From Dryomyza anilis (lineage: Eukaryota; Arthropoda; Insecta; Diptera; Dryomyzidae), in the NCBI GenBank assembly GCA_951804985.1, contig OX638132.1, positions 89,594,696-89,658,695 on the forward strand: a stretch of DNA of 64,000 nt, in the 5' to 3' direction. Every line of letters starts with the position of its first letter. The first letter of the stretch is position 1. Below are positions 22,720-33,636 of the stretch, one piece after another. Both the position numbers and the translations under genes were made by a program. A model generated the notes under the pieces. The model was not told where the DNA came from and made no database searches. It worked only from the letters and a program-made list of their open reading frames with translations.

Positions 22720-23446
22720 TACACACAGAAAATTGATTTGTTGCGGCAACCAACTAAATTGCCCTACCGAAAATTGCCCTATACGATTGTGGCAAAAACT
22801 TTTAAAGTAGTTGCATAAATTTCTTAATCCGATTGTGATCATGAGCATGTGGCAACCTCCCAGTCGGTGGAGTTTGTGTTAAACTCCATGAGGCAGATCA
22901 TGAGGTTGTGAAAACCTCTAAACGGTGAACATGAGGTTGTGGAAATCTCGAAATCGGTGTCTGTGAAGTTTTGAAACCTTCGAAATCGGTGAGCATGAGG
23001 TTGTCGCAACCTCCTAGTCGGTGAGCATAAGGTTTTCTAAACCTCCAATAGACATTTTATTTTAACGAAGTTATTATATTATAGAAAGCAATTTGTATTG
23101 AATTAATTAATTGATTTATTATTTGTTATGTATTTATTTCGAGAAATTACTTAATATTGATTTGGACTTGTGAACATTTTTTACGTTTTTTTATTTCTGT
23201 ATGTATCTATAATTGTTGGCTGGAAATTAAAAATTAAATTATAAATGCAATCATGAGTTTACGGCAACCGAATGTTCAGTTGCGCGGACTAATATTTCGG
23301 TTGCGCGAACTAACATTTCGGTTGTAGTAAAATAAGGTACGTTCATTTTAATAACATGAGGTTACAACAAATGTATTTCGATTTTCGAACACTGAAATGT
23401 TTGTTCAATTAATCTCATGCCAAAGGAGGACTTTTTTCTGTGTGTA
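22720..23446. mobile_element. CACACAGAAAA element, copy C, with internal hairpin array
   Basis: The left end TACACACAGAAAATTGAT and right end TTTTTTCTGTGTGTA are inverted. The right end also carries CTCATGCCAAAGGAGGA, the complement of the start of copies A and B. The middle holds the array at 22841-23046 and three TTTCGGTTGCGCGAACTAA-like words at 23275-23320. No protein is encoded. Confidence 0.75.
22841..23046. repeat. array of six or seven 32-bp units, most of them a small hairpin
   Basis: Each unit is a short palindrome (for example GAGGTTGTCGCAACCTC at 22997) plus a linker like CTAGTCGGTGAGCAT. Unit length is 31-32 bp. GAGTTT…AAACTC and GAGGTT…AACCTC differ at both halves of a base pair, while other units show mismatches. 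Confidence 0.85.
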
Positions 23447-23687
23447 GTCCTAACATAATCCAACCGTTTATATGACATATATGATCTAGCCATAATCCAG
23501 TCTTCCCTATTTGGTAAAATTTCTACTGCTAATAGGATATTGCAAAAGATATTGCAAAATAATCTGTTCTATAAAAGGTATCTATCTCCAAATATACTAT
23601 TTTAAAATAGTATATATATTAAAGAATTGTAGTTTATTTGATCTTTTTATACTTCTAAGAATATATCTGAATATACTCTTATATATT

Positions 23688-24030
23688 AAAGGGTTTTTTT
23701 AACAGGGACGCTACAAAAGTAGAGCGACAGGGACAGCAAATGACGCCATATTTCTTGCCGTTCTTTTTACATTTCTCTTCAGTAAGGTTTGCCATTTCAT
23801 GATGGAAAGATATACGAATTCGAATTTCGGTAGTAAATTTTAATAATTTCGACTCGTTGTTGGCTCGTATATCTTTCCATCATGAAATGGCAAAACTTAC
23901 TGAAGAGAAATGTCCAAAGAGCGGCAAGAAATATGGCGTCGGATGCTGTCCCTGTCGCTCTACTTTTGTAGCGTCCCTGTTGAAAAACCCTTGAAAAAAA
24001 CTTTTTTAGCGCTCTTATTGAAAAACCCTT
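23688..24030. mobile_element. long foldback MITE, copy 1 (Tc1/mariner-like, TA target)
   Basis: TA|AAGGGTTTTT at the left and AAAAACCCTT|TA at the right give TA duplications. The arms (including GGGACGCTACAAAAGTAGAG, GGGACAGCAAATGACGCC, CAGTAAGGTTTGCCATTTC and ATGATGGAAAGATATACGA) are near-perfect inverted copies. The right end has an extra partial repeat (TTAGCGCTCTTATTGAAAAA). The element ends 49 bp before the exon at 24080. Confidence 0.92.
23797..23880 (-). pseudogene. 27-codon transposase N-terminal relic in the MITE
   Basis: The - strand frame begins MERYTSQQRVEIIKIYYRNS and stops after seven more codons inside the opposite arm. It resembles the start of the helix-turn-helix region (DUF4817-like) seen in insect mariner-type transposases, from family memory. 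The remaining transposase, with its DDE catalytic domain, is absent, so the product would be inactive. The same frame is intact at 48976 and broken by a stop in the 36 kb copy. Confidence 0.55.
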
Positions 24031-24079
24031 TATATAATTTGTAAAAACTAATCGATTTTCGTTTTCTCTATTTTTACAG

Positions 24080-24135
24080 ATTAAAGATTTCTCTGATTTA
24101 ATCAAAAATACCATCGACACAGAAACACTTGAAAG
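24080..24135 (+). CDS. candidate internal exon, 56 nt, best-supported in the window
   Basis: Upstream are a branch consensus (ACTAAT, branch A at about 24051), a tract TTTTCTCTATTTTTACAG ending at 24079, then 56 nt, then the perfect donor AAG|GTAAGT. Only one frame is open: IKDFSDLIKNTIDTETLE followed by the first two bases of an Arg/Ser codon; the other two frames hit stops at once. Composition and peptide are protein-like, but I cannot name the protein. The incoming phase (0) fits the candidate exon at 7054, and the outgoing phase (2) fits the one at 41118. A foldback MITE sits 49 bp upstream. Confidence 0.62.
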
Positions 24136-25240
24136 GTAAGTTAATCAATTATAAATTATGAGTTCAAAAATACATATTTTATAAAAATAACATGAAATCT
24201 TTATAAATATAATAACGCAAATCAAATACACAACACAAAGCCTATGCAAATATCATATTTGTCTAAAGTATTCAAACAAAATTTCTCCTATTACAAAACC
24301 ATTCAAACACTGTGCCAATTTGTGAGCTTACACGTGTTTTTTACGGTACATTTTAAAACAAAAACTACAGACTTTTTATTGTTGTTTACAGCGGTGTTTT
24401 TTTTTTCAAGATCAAGATCGACTTTTAACACCAATGTTTAGGTGAAAAGCAATAACAACTGAAATCACAATTTTTCTTTACAAATTTTTATATATATTGT
24501 ATATATTTCTTTTGTATCGCGATCAACAACAGCGTATGTGAGGTGATGCCTTGACGACCAACGAGTCAATGGCCACCAACACTTATTGTATTTCCGTTGG
24601 TGGTACAGCTCAAGAAAAACAAAAAAAAAAAGTTAACTTAAAAAAGTCAACACAAAAAAAAGTCATAAGCGATCGATTTAGACGATGGCGCGTACTACGT
24701 GTTAAACTTTTGCACGATTCTGTGCGTTATTGTGAATTCTGTTGAATTTTTAATAAATATATATTTTTTTTACCTTGTCTTTGATTTTATATAGTATATA
24801 TATTGTCGATATTTTTAAATATTTTTGTTTTTTTTTCAAATTCTTATGCAAATTTATTTGCTTCTGATGCTAAACAAAGTGCTTTTGTGATTGGTAGACG
24901 TTTTATATATTATGTCCTTGATTTTTGCATTTCAAATGAGTTGTCACACTACAAATATCCAATTCGTTTTTTTTATACATCTTAATTTTGTATAAAGAAT
25001 TTGAATGATTTTTATAATTCTTTGTACACACCAGTTTTTTGTTTAATGAGCTCATTTTTCATACTCAGTTTCAGTTCTGTGTGTTTTTGACAAAATCAAT
25101 TACAGATTTCATTAACCTAAAAGGAAGTAAATAATTTTTTATTAATGCAATTTTGCGAATTTTGTTTTTGATGACTCGCACTTTAAATTGATTTCTTTAT
25201 TATGAAATAACACGAAATACAAATATGGCCAAAACCGACA
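24136..25240. other. AT-rich sequence, nothing seen
   Basis: Downstream intron of the candidate exon. Short frames at 24244-24441, 24551-24745 and 24803-24985 are unrecognised; 24551-24745 is locally less AT-rich. No splice pair was found. Confidence 0.4.
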
Positions 25241-25400
25241 AATAAACACGTTCGTTCGCTGTGTATGGAAATCCCTGAGTCAGAGACCGTGTCAGAGTCA
25301 GTGTCAGTGCCAAAGACTTCGTTCGGCTTTACGTACCGTATGTACTACTGCTGATGATGACTAAGTGATCGTCTCAGTCTGTAGTAATAATCGTAAAAAT
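25241..25400. other. GC-richer island with GTCAGAGTCAGTGTCAGTG words
   Basis: Contains ACGTTCGTTCGCTGTG and a degenerate CAGTGT/GTCAGAG repeat with TCAGT words that resemble arthropod initiators. Promoter-like, but no downstream exon is visible. Confidence 0.25.
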
Positions 25401-25662
25401 GTACAGACGCATCCAACGCGTAAAGAATTATTCTGGTTAAAAGAAAAAGAGTCATATAAAACAAAAAACAGTAGAAGAAAGCACAAAAAACCTAGTATGA
25501 TTCACGCCTACTATTCCTGCTAAGAAAATAGTCATTTATTAATGCCTGAAAATATAAGAAAACTGTTGAAAGTGCTTGCATTACCTAGAAATAGAGTTTG
25601 TTTGAGATAGCAAGAGTCTTTCCAAATTATATAAAGTTTGGACCTGCTGAAATCTTCTCCTG

Positions 25663-26160
25663 TACACACAGAAAAATCCACTTTTGGCATGAGGTTCGAA
25701 GAAAGAAAAAGTTAGTGTAGGATACCGAATCCACATTACTATGTGCTATTCTATGTTTTAAATGTCAAAAGAGTTATGTCAAATGAATGTCAAATTAGAA
25801 TTATGGATATAAATATGAAGTTTTGCCGAAATATAATCCAATCATCATTGAAAAGTCTTTTCGCTTTAAAGTGCCGGCAGTAATAAAAATAAACATTAGG
25901 CCAGTGTCTTTTTTAAGCGCCGGCACAACAATCCTAATTTCCATTGTATCAACTAACTTCACTCGGTTAAATAATATTGTCTACAAATGTGCTGCCGAAA
26001 GTACCATATTCGGTTATCGAATGAAATATTAGCCTATACACACTCCTAATGGTTGTAAGTCTGTACTAAGTTGTTCTAAAACTGTTAGAAATTGGTTGTA
26101 GTCCAAACTACATATTTACTAAATCGACTAAACGGTTGAGAAAACCGAATAAGAAAGCGT
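25663..26160. mobile_element. CACACAGAAAAA MITE, copy B
   Basis: It begins ACACACAGAAAAATCCACTT then TTGGCATGAGGTT as in copy A, and resumes at 25945 with AACTAACTTCACTCGG, ACACACTCCTAATGGTT, GTACTAAGTTGTTC and CGACTAAACGGTT. About 250 bp at 25690-25940 is extra, with an 8-bp inverted pair (GTGCCGGC at 25871, GCCGGCAC at 25919) that may mark a nested insertion. The right end has lost the terminal motif. Confidence 0.7.
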
Positions 26161-26164
26161 GTCC

Positions 26165-26470
26165 GGTATGGAAAAGTATATTTTTATTATCAGCGACACC
26201 TGGATTTAACTGATGTGCGTCTGTCTATTCATCTGTGTGTCTGTCTTGATGTCTTTCTGTAAGTCTTTCTTTTGAAAGCTCCAGAAGAACTAGATCTCTG
26301 GAACTCAAAAGATAGATTATTTGTATACCTACGCAGTCGGGTATTGGAAATAGGCATGATCGATCTGCGATCTTTTGTAAATATAGCTTACTCCGACCGT
26401 AATATATATAAAAATAACATTCGGTACACCTATCCATAATACATATAAGTACTCCAATAAAACGTCATAT
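26165..26470. repeat. probable dispersed repeat, relative of 5575-5900
   Basis: A TGTGTCTGTCTTGATGTC run, then CTACGCAGTCGGGTATTGG and ATGATCGATCTGCGATC, in the order seen near 5680-5800. Unknown family. Confidence 0.4.
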
Positions 26471-27500
26471 TTTCTATTTTTCCTTACTTATCATATGCTC
26501 TTCCTATGATCGTATATTCTTAGCCTTAACCTACGGTGAATCGAAATGGTCTTAGACTAGGCACATGACTGGTTCCTCGGAGATAGTTAACCGTTCCAAG
26601 TTCTAGTTCTTTTATATGAAACCAACCGGCAATTTTAACATGACGTTATCCTAGGGAGAGGTCAATTAACACCTAATGCAGACCTTAAGCCTTATCACAG
26701 ACCTTTCACCCTATCACAGAACTGCAAGATCCAATTCTTCCTACCTTTCGACTAGAACAGTGACTAGTCCTATTTTCACCAGTCACGTGATAAGTCATCT
26801 TAGAGTAATTGACAACTTTTCCCTCAGAGTAGTTCTTCCTTAATAATCTTCCACGCTTTCGAGCTTTCTTATCTGCGCATATTCTTCTTTCTCTTCTTCG
26901 CCTCTTATTTCACTTAGTTCATTTCTTTGTCCACGGTGCCGAACCTATCCCGTAAAATCTTTAGATTTCTTCACTGTTAACTACTTTTACGTTCGTTCGG
27001 TCTTCTTCTCCCGTCTTCCTTTCTCTTTTCCTTCCTTTACACTTCTTCTGCCAACCTGTCCAGTTTTGCATTTGCACTAAGCATGCATTCATTGCTATTC
27101 ATTACGAGCTCAGCAGGAATTTAATAGACTTGACGCGCTCAAGCGTAAGCACAATTTATCCCCCTCCGCCGACCTTTTTTCGTCGACTTGAACCACTTCC
27201 TCTTTGGCACCATCTTAGGCGTTGCAAGGAAGCCTATTTATGGAGGTGACATGCATGCAGAATCGCGCTTGTGGTTTTGTGTTGTCTATACCTCTTATTC
27301 TTTTTGTTACTTATGCAATGTTGGTGATTATGAGGTATGTCGAATGTAGAGTTGCCAGACTGGCAGAACGAATTTACACACTAAACTTTCAATATATTTT
27401 CAAAAACTATAAGTGGAAGGAAACAGTACCATTTCATAAAAAAAAGAAAGCAGAATTAATATCGATAACTGAAATCTCCATTTTTTTTTAAATGAGACCT
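26471..27500. other. moderate-GC, CT-rich segment with a possible exon
   Basis: Less AT-rich than its flanks and pyrimidine-rich from 26820 to 27060 (CTTCCTTTCTCTTTTCCTTC). A weak acceptor (CACCATCTTAG at about 27219) and a GAG|GTATGT donor at about 27332 bracket 112 nt open in two frames; neither peptide is recognised. Could also be a decayed retroelement piece. Confidence 0.25.
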
Positions 27501-28370
27501 GAGTAAACGTGAAATGATTTTGACTTGCTATCATTCTTCAAAACTCTTTAAGCGATTTCCGAAAAATTTAGAAATTCAGAAGACTGTAGAAATACTATAT
27601 AGCAATGCTATAAAACAAAACTATACAAAATGAACCTCTATCGGCGAGATAAGAATACAAGAAAAACGAGAAGAAATATATGCAAGAAGAAAATACGGCA
27701 AGAAACAATTTGTTTGAGATTATAGTTATCCAGCTGTCTTAATTTAATAGAGTCTCGTTTCTCCGTTTCTTCGCAACTCTTTCTTTGGTTTTGCCTCATC
27801 AAATTTAGATATACATCGCAGCAATTTTAAAAGAATACAACAGGCAACCCTACTATATCGTCTAGGTAATCAAGAGACCTGCTCATGATGGTCTCTGTGT
27901 TTCTGCGTCCGCGCAAAAGTTCCAGAACGTCGCACGACTTCACACGCGAAGAACCTAGGCCGTCAGAGAGGTCCGTACAAATTATCGATGCTAATCAAGA
28001 ATTTTATTATTGAAATTTATAAATTTATAAGACGCAGGCAAGGTAGTCAAGTCAGCCAGACGGTGGTCATGCGTGCGTGCGTGAGTGGTACGAGGTGCGT
28101 ATGACAGGCACACAATCGAACGCTTCAAGTAAATCGCATTAAGTTGCCTTTGAAAAGGGTACAAAAAATATATATATTTTTTTTATAATTTTCCCTAAGA
28201 AACAGCTTAATGTATAGAACCAAATGTGAAATATGCCGACTTAAATTTGTTTGATTTTTTGCATTTTTCATATGCGGAACCCTTTTTACTTCTCTAACTG
28301 ACTTGACTGGCAATGCCCTGACGTTATTTAGTCTTTTAGTCAAGGTGCCCTGTGCTAACAAAAATGACAA
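27501..28370. other. AT-rich to moderate-GC sequence, nothing firm
   Basis: Contains AAGAAAAACGAGAAGAAATA purine-rich stretches and a GCGTGCGTGCGTGAG patch at 28070. No gene is supported. Confidence 0.35.
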
Positions 28371-28374
28371 CGTC

Positions 28375-28700
28375 GAACGATGTTGATCTTCATGATGTTG
28401 CTGCTGATCGTCATGTTGTTGCTGTTGAAGATGTTGCTGCTGTTGCTGTTGCTGTAGATGATATTGCTGCTTCTGCTGTTGATGATGTTGCTGTTGTCCT
28501 CTGCAACACATACGCATGTTGCTTATTGCTGATCTGTGTTGATCTTCAACTATGCGCTATGAAGTTGTTGTACAACAGACTAACAAGCATCCTTATTGTT
28601 GTAGGTTTTGTAATGACAACAAAACAGCTACAAGAGCAACAGCAACAACCATAACAGCAACAGCAGCAATAGGAATAGCAAGAGCAACAGCAAACATGTG
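28375..28700. repeat. CTG/TTG then CAA/CAG triplet tracts
   Basis: 28380-28500 is TTG/CTG/ATG-rich on +; 28620-28690 is CAA/CAG-rich on +. The - strand frame at 28125-28517 starts MRMCCRGQQQHHQQQ and is polyQ at its N terminus only, with an unrecognised AT-rich-coded remainder, so I do not call it a gene. Confidence 0.8.
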
Positions 28701-29235
28701 CGCAGCCGCAGCGGGTGTTTCATCGTTAAAGACCACAGATCTACGTTTTATTAGAGGATCGCGATCCAAAGTCGCATTATGCAAATGCAACATGCTTGCC
28801 GGCTATTTGCACTTAAATTGATTTTTTTTTTTAAATGCTGATCATCATCAAAATTATGTGCTGATCAACGGGCACTCTCTGGTATAATAGCTCCCTCCGC
28901 ATATATCTAATGCTTAAATATTTAGACGTAGAGATGTACAGAAGAAGAAAAAATCACGATCTTACTCTGAAAATATTTAGAAAATCAAATTTAAAATAGA
29001 TATACATTACAAAGAGAAATTAAAAATAAAGTGGAGATCTTCGAAATGTTGAAAAATGTATTGAAATTTGTGTAGTTGACACATAATAAATACCTCAAGA
29101 AGTATCTCTAAACTTGTTTTTAACGAAATGAGATTTACATTAAGATGATATTGAACTCGAGATGCAAACTAGTTGAAAAATGAGAGAAAGTTAGAGATAA
29201 GGATTCTAATTCGGTACAAGAACTATAAAAAGGGT
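28701..29235. other. AT-rich sequence, nothing seen
   Basis: No repeat array or splice pair seen; the stretch leads into the foldback array. Confidence 0.35.
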
Positions 29236-29240
29236 TCACG

Positions 29241-29730
29241 TACATTTCCCAAAGAGACATTTCCCCGAATGGACTTTTCCCCGAAATGGACACTTTCCTG
29301 AATGGACATCTCCCCGAAGGAACATCTCCCCGAAATGTGCACTTTCACGAAATGGACACTTCCCCGAATAGATATTCCCCGAAATGGACCCTTCCCCATG
29401 CATTTTCCCGAAGTGTTTCCTTTTCGGGGAAGTGTCCGTTTCGGAGGAGTGTTGATTTCGGGGAAGGGCCCTTCCCTAAAATCAACACTTCCCCGGAAGT
29501 GTCAGTTTGGAGAAATGTCAGTTTTGGAGAAGTGTCCATTTCGGAGAAGTGTCGATTTCGGGGAAAGGCCCATTTCAGGAAAATGCTCATTCGGGGAAGT
29601 GTCAATTTCGGGGAAATGTACATTTGGAGAAGTGGCCGTTCGGGGAAATGTCCATTCGGGGAAATGTCTGTCGGGTAAATGGCTTCAAGTATCAATCTTT
29701 CGGGGTAATGGCTTTCGGGTAAGTGTCCTG
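29241..29730. mobile_element. FB-like foldback array of TTTCCCCGAAATGGACA units
   Basis: About 17-bp units read TTTCCCCGAA.TGGACA from 29241 to about 29410, then flip to the complement (TTTCGGGGAAGTGTCC) until 29730. Tandem short units inside inverted arms are the layout of foldback elements such as FB and Galileo in flies, though no transposase or family match can be shown. Four long overlapping frames on both strands (up to 145 codons) are artefacts of the 17-bp unit. Confidence 0.8.
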
Positions 29731-31440
29731 CTACGATAAAAAGTATCATTCCAGTCTGTCATGTCTCGGAGGTCTTCAATAGCTCGAAGCTTTCTCGAAC
29801 GAACTTCCATATAAAAGTTCGAAGTCGCAGCTAAAACGCATCTAATTTTTAAAATTTCTTTTACATTCAAATGTAAGGAGTAGATACGATATTTAAACAT
29901 TCATGACATCGGTATAGCAATATTTTTCGAAGCAATATCGAATTTTGGTTATTTTTTCTTCGATATCGTTCCGATTTCAAACAATTTTCCGTACTGAAAA
30001 AACTCCAATAGAACACAACGATATCTACCTACCATGTAGGTCCAATTTGAGGTTTGATATCGTTAAGAGAATGGGTCCGATATCGTGTTATTTCTCCATC
30101 TACTCGCTTTGATCTCGTAAAGATATCGAAACGAATGGCATACTGAGAAATTTAGAGATCATAAAGTGTAAAACTAATCCAAATACGAGATAAGTTTGAT
30201 GACGAGATGAGATTCGGTTTAAATATGATTAAACTTGAGATACGAATGAGTTCAATACTTAATGTATATCGTGTTTGAAATCGAGAAATTGGAAAATGCC
30301 CGTATGTTTCGTTTTTCGAAGAAATTTCGGTATACTCCTGCAAATTTCGTTGGAGATAATGCATTAATACGATTTTATAGATATTATTATATATAAGTAA
30401 TTTTTCGATTTGCCCCAAGATAAACGTATAAAATAGCGATCGAAGTACACATTTTGAATAATCTCGTATATTATAGAAACAACTATAAAAGAGAATCTTG
30501 ATTAATTACATTACTAACTCACTTTTTTTATATCATACTAATGAAATGTCTATGCGGTTTTTATGCTTTACACCGGTATTGGTCACACAGATCGTCGTCC
30601 ATGATCTTTTAGTTATTTTTACATTTGCCACATGATTTTTCTACAAGTCGCACGCTTTTTGGCTCTCCATACTACGCTCCAGACACTATTTTAAGTACTA
30701 CTTTGACTAGTACTTTTGAGTAGTTAGTCTGCTTCAGACTACGACCGTCTTCTGCGCCGTCGTCTCCTTCGGATTGCGTCGATCAACTCTGAAGATCACA
30801 GCGATCGGCAACAAATCTTGTTAGCGTATTTATATTAACTTGTTGTAAATGTGATGCCCATGAAAAACATGGCAATTGTAAGCAATTCTTTTCACATTCA
30901 TTACTGATTGATATCTGCTTGTTATATGCCGGCTGGTTGTTGTCCTATTCGATATGTTGTACTAGAGCCTGCCAGTGCTGCCAAGTTGTCGAAGAAATTC
31001 TATTAAGATTTTTATCAAAAAAACTGGGCGCGCGTTGCGTCATGTTGTGGGACTGTTTTGCAATTTTTTTTTTGTTTAATCTTCTTGTTCTTTTATTTTT
31101 TTTATAATGTTCTCAACATTTTATCCTATGTCTAGTGATTGTTTGGGTGGCATTGTTGGAAGTGCTAGGCGTGCCTTTGTGCGGCATTTGTGCTGTTAAT
31201 GACTGTGGCTGGTGCTGTGTGTGTAGCTTGTTAATTGGATTGTAAAAAGATCGGCAAACGAGTCACGGTATTTGAGGTATATAACAAAAATGAATGCAAT
31301 TATAGAACAATTAAAAGTTTTTTTTGGTAATATTTTGAAGATACAGAGTTATGTACTTTTATTATTTATACATAAGATATATTTTAAATTTGTAATATTT
31401 CAAAAATCAATTTATTTATATAATTTGTATCTAAATCATA
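29731..31440. other. AT-rich to moderate sequence with GATATCG words
   Basis: Between 29905 and 30130 the words AATATCG, GATATCG and ATATCGT occur about nine times without a fixed period. 30540-30830 is less AT-rich. The frames at 30152-30418 and 30919-31107 are unrecognised. Confidence 0.35.
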
Positions 31441-32435
31441 ATATATAATTATGTAGATCATAATATGAACATTATTATAATGTAGATCTATGATATAATA
31501 TTTACAATGTAATATACTAATTTATGTGAAGATCGTAATATGAAGATCATAATATGAAATTGATCATATGAAGATCATAATATGTAGATCATAATATGCA
31601 GATCTTAAAATGTAGACTACAATATGTAGATCACAATATGTAAATCATAATATGTAGATCATAATATGTAGATCATAAAATGTAGACTAAAATATGTAGA
31701 TCACAATATGTAAATCATAATATGTAGATCATAAAATGAAGAACATGAATAATCATAAAATGTTGATAATATAATATATATCAAAACAATTATCAAAAGT
31801 ATTTAGATCATAATATGAAGATAATTTGTAGATCATGATATGTAGCGCACAACATGTGGATTTCATATAATCATCCATGTCGTTTTATGTAGATAATGAT
31901 ATGTATATCTTAAAGTGTGGGTAATAATATGTTTAACATAAGAGTGATCATTAAATGTAGCTCATATTGTGTTGATCAAAACAATTATCAAGAGTACTTT
32001 GATCGTAATATTTTTATCATAATTTGAATTATCATAATATGTAGATTATAATGTGTAAATCATAATATGTTGATTATGATAAGCAGATCATAATATGTCA
32101 ATCATAATATCTGGATCATAATGTGTAGATCATAATATATTGATTATGATAAGCAGATCATAATATGTCAATCATAATATCTGGATCATAATATGTTGAT
32201 CATAATATGTTGATCATAATATGTTGATTATGATAAGCAGATCATAATATGTCAATCATAATATGTTGATTATGATAAGCAGATCATAATATGTCAATCA
32301 TAATATGTCAATCATAATATGTTGATCATAATATGTTGATTATGATAAGCAGATCATAATATGTCAATTATAATATGTTGATCATAATGCGTAGATCACA
32401 ATATGTAGATCATAATGTGTAGATCATAAAAATAT
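31441..32435. repeat. minisatellite, about 14-bp unit (GATCATAATATGTA)
   Basis: Dozens of copies of GATCATAATATGTA and variants (GTTGATC, GTCAATC). From 32050 on, a higher-order unit containing GATTATGATAAGCAGATC repeats at least five times. Confidence 0.95.
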
Positions 32436-32514
32436 GCAGATCTTTATTTTTGAATTAAAATGAAGTAGCTTCTACATAATACATACCATAAAGCTAGTCC
32501 TAATCATTCATAGT

Positions 32515-32660
32515 AGAACATGATCGAGGGACATGATCGAGGGACATGATCGGGAAATGACCATTTTATATGTTCCTTGTCATAATCCGACCAGTTATAT
32601 GAACAACATGATCTGGTCATAATCATTTCTACCCTAATAAGGCAAATTTCTACTAGGAAT
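32515..32660. mobile_element. fragment of the CCCTAGTAGAAATTT element
   Basis: Two tandem GATCGAGGGACAT words, then ATGATCGGGAAATGACC, and a closing AAGGCAAATTTCTACTAGG. The other terminus is missing. Confidence 0.6.
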
Positions 32661-33400
32661 GTTTATTTTCAAGTTTTGTCATATATAAAATTACGAATAT
32701 TATTCTGATCACTATAATTTGCATTATATAATATATTTTAAATCTAAGTGTAAATCTTTTTCTAAAACTTAAAAAGAAGAAGAAAACAATGATTGATCAT
32801 TTATGATCATTTTTATTAGAGATACTGTTTGTCATTAATCAGGAAATGCATTTATGTTATATAAAATGAGACTTGTTTTACGTATTCAAGCTGGTTTTTC
32901 ATATGATCGATCACTAAAAAATAGCTAAAGATCACAATATGCCATTGCAGATTATATTAGAGTTCACATATTCTAAGCGAGATTTGTTTTTTCAAGAATG
33001 TAGATTGCAAAGTAGTTTATTTATCATTTTTATGAAAATATTGAAGATTATAATTCTAAAAAAATTATTATAAAATTAAGTGTAATTAGTATCAATAACA
33101 TATAGAAGATATTAAATAACATTAAATAATTCGTTTAAAAAATTTAGATTTTATTGAAAATTGAAGCATAAATCAAAATGTAGATCAGAACAATTGAACA
33201 TTTAACATATAATTCGCAATGAAAACAATTCAATTAAAATCACAATTGTTTGGTATTTCGTTGACAATTCAAATGCGCGAACTGTAGACAAATCAAAACG
33301 GACTCGCTGTCAATAATTTAATCATTGAATCATATAGCATGAGCCTATATATAACACAGAGACACTGTTGACAGTAAGTAGTTGAGAATAATAAAATTTT
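32661..33400. other. AT-rich sequence, nothing seen
   Basis: No feature beyond AT-rich sequence and scattered GATCAT words. Confidence 0.4.
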
Positions 33401-33423
33401 AAATAAAATAAAAATTTGCAAAT

Positions 33424-33636
33424 TTGAGTGCAATGAACGACGAGGTGGCAACGCATGAAACAAAAACAGAACGTGCGACGCGTCTGTCGAACGGCATGGC
33501 ATTGCTTAGCAGTCACCGCGACCACTTGATGACAATTGACAGCGACTGTGTGACAGTGACGGTGACGCGACTACGTTACGACGCGACGCAATTCAATGCA
33601 AAAGACATGTCACGGCAACTACGCACGTTCGCGTGA
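33424..33636 (+). other. GC-rich island with a 67-70 codon open frame
   Basis: An ATG at 33433 opens MNDEVATHETKTERATRLSN and runs to TGA at 33634-33636. Base composition is markedly GC-richer than the flanks and codon-like, but ACG/GCGAC words are repetitive here and continue, without a frame, at 33825-33930. I do not recognise the peptide. It may be a small protein, a 5' leader, or a noncoding regulatory island. Confidence 0.2.

Noticed and set aside
22841..23046. CRISPR array
   Set aside because: Units are 32 bp throughout with no unique spacers, the palindromes vary, there are no cas genes, and the context is a eukaryotic MITE.
27220..27331. Definite exon with acceptor CACCATCTTAG and donor GAG|GTATGT
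   Set aside because: The acceptor tract is poor, two frames are equally open and the peptide is not recognised; kept only as a remark in the segment entry.
28125..28517. PolyQ protein frame, 130 codons on the - strand
   Set aside because: Glutamine run comes from a triplet repeat like the other noncoding ones here; the remainder is AT-rich, unrecognised, and no exon borders were seen.
29286..29749. Overlapping 130-145 codon frames on both strands
   Set aside because: The 17-bp foldback unit lacks stops in several frames; peptides are periodic with the unit and occur on both strands.
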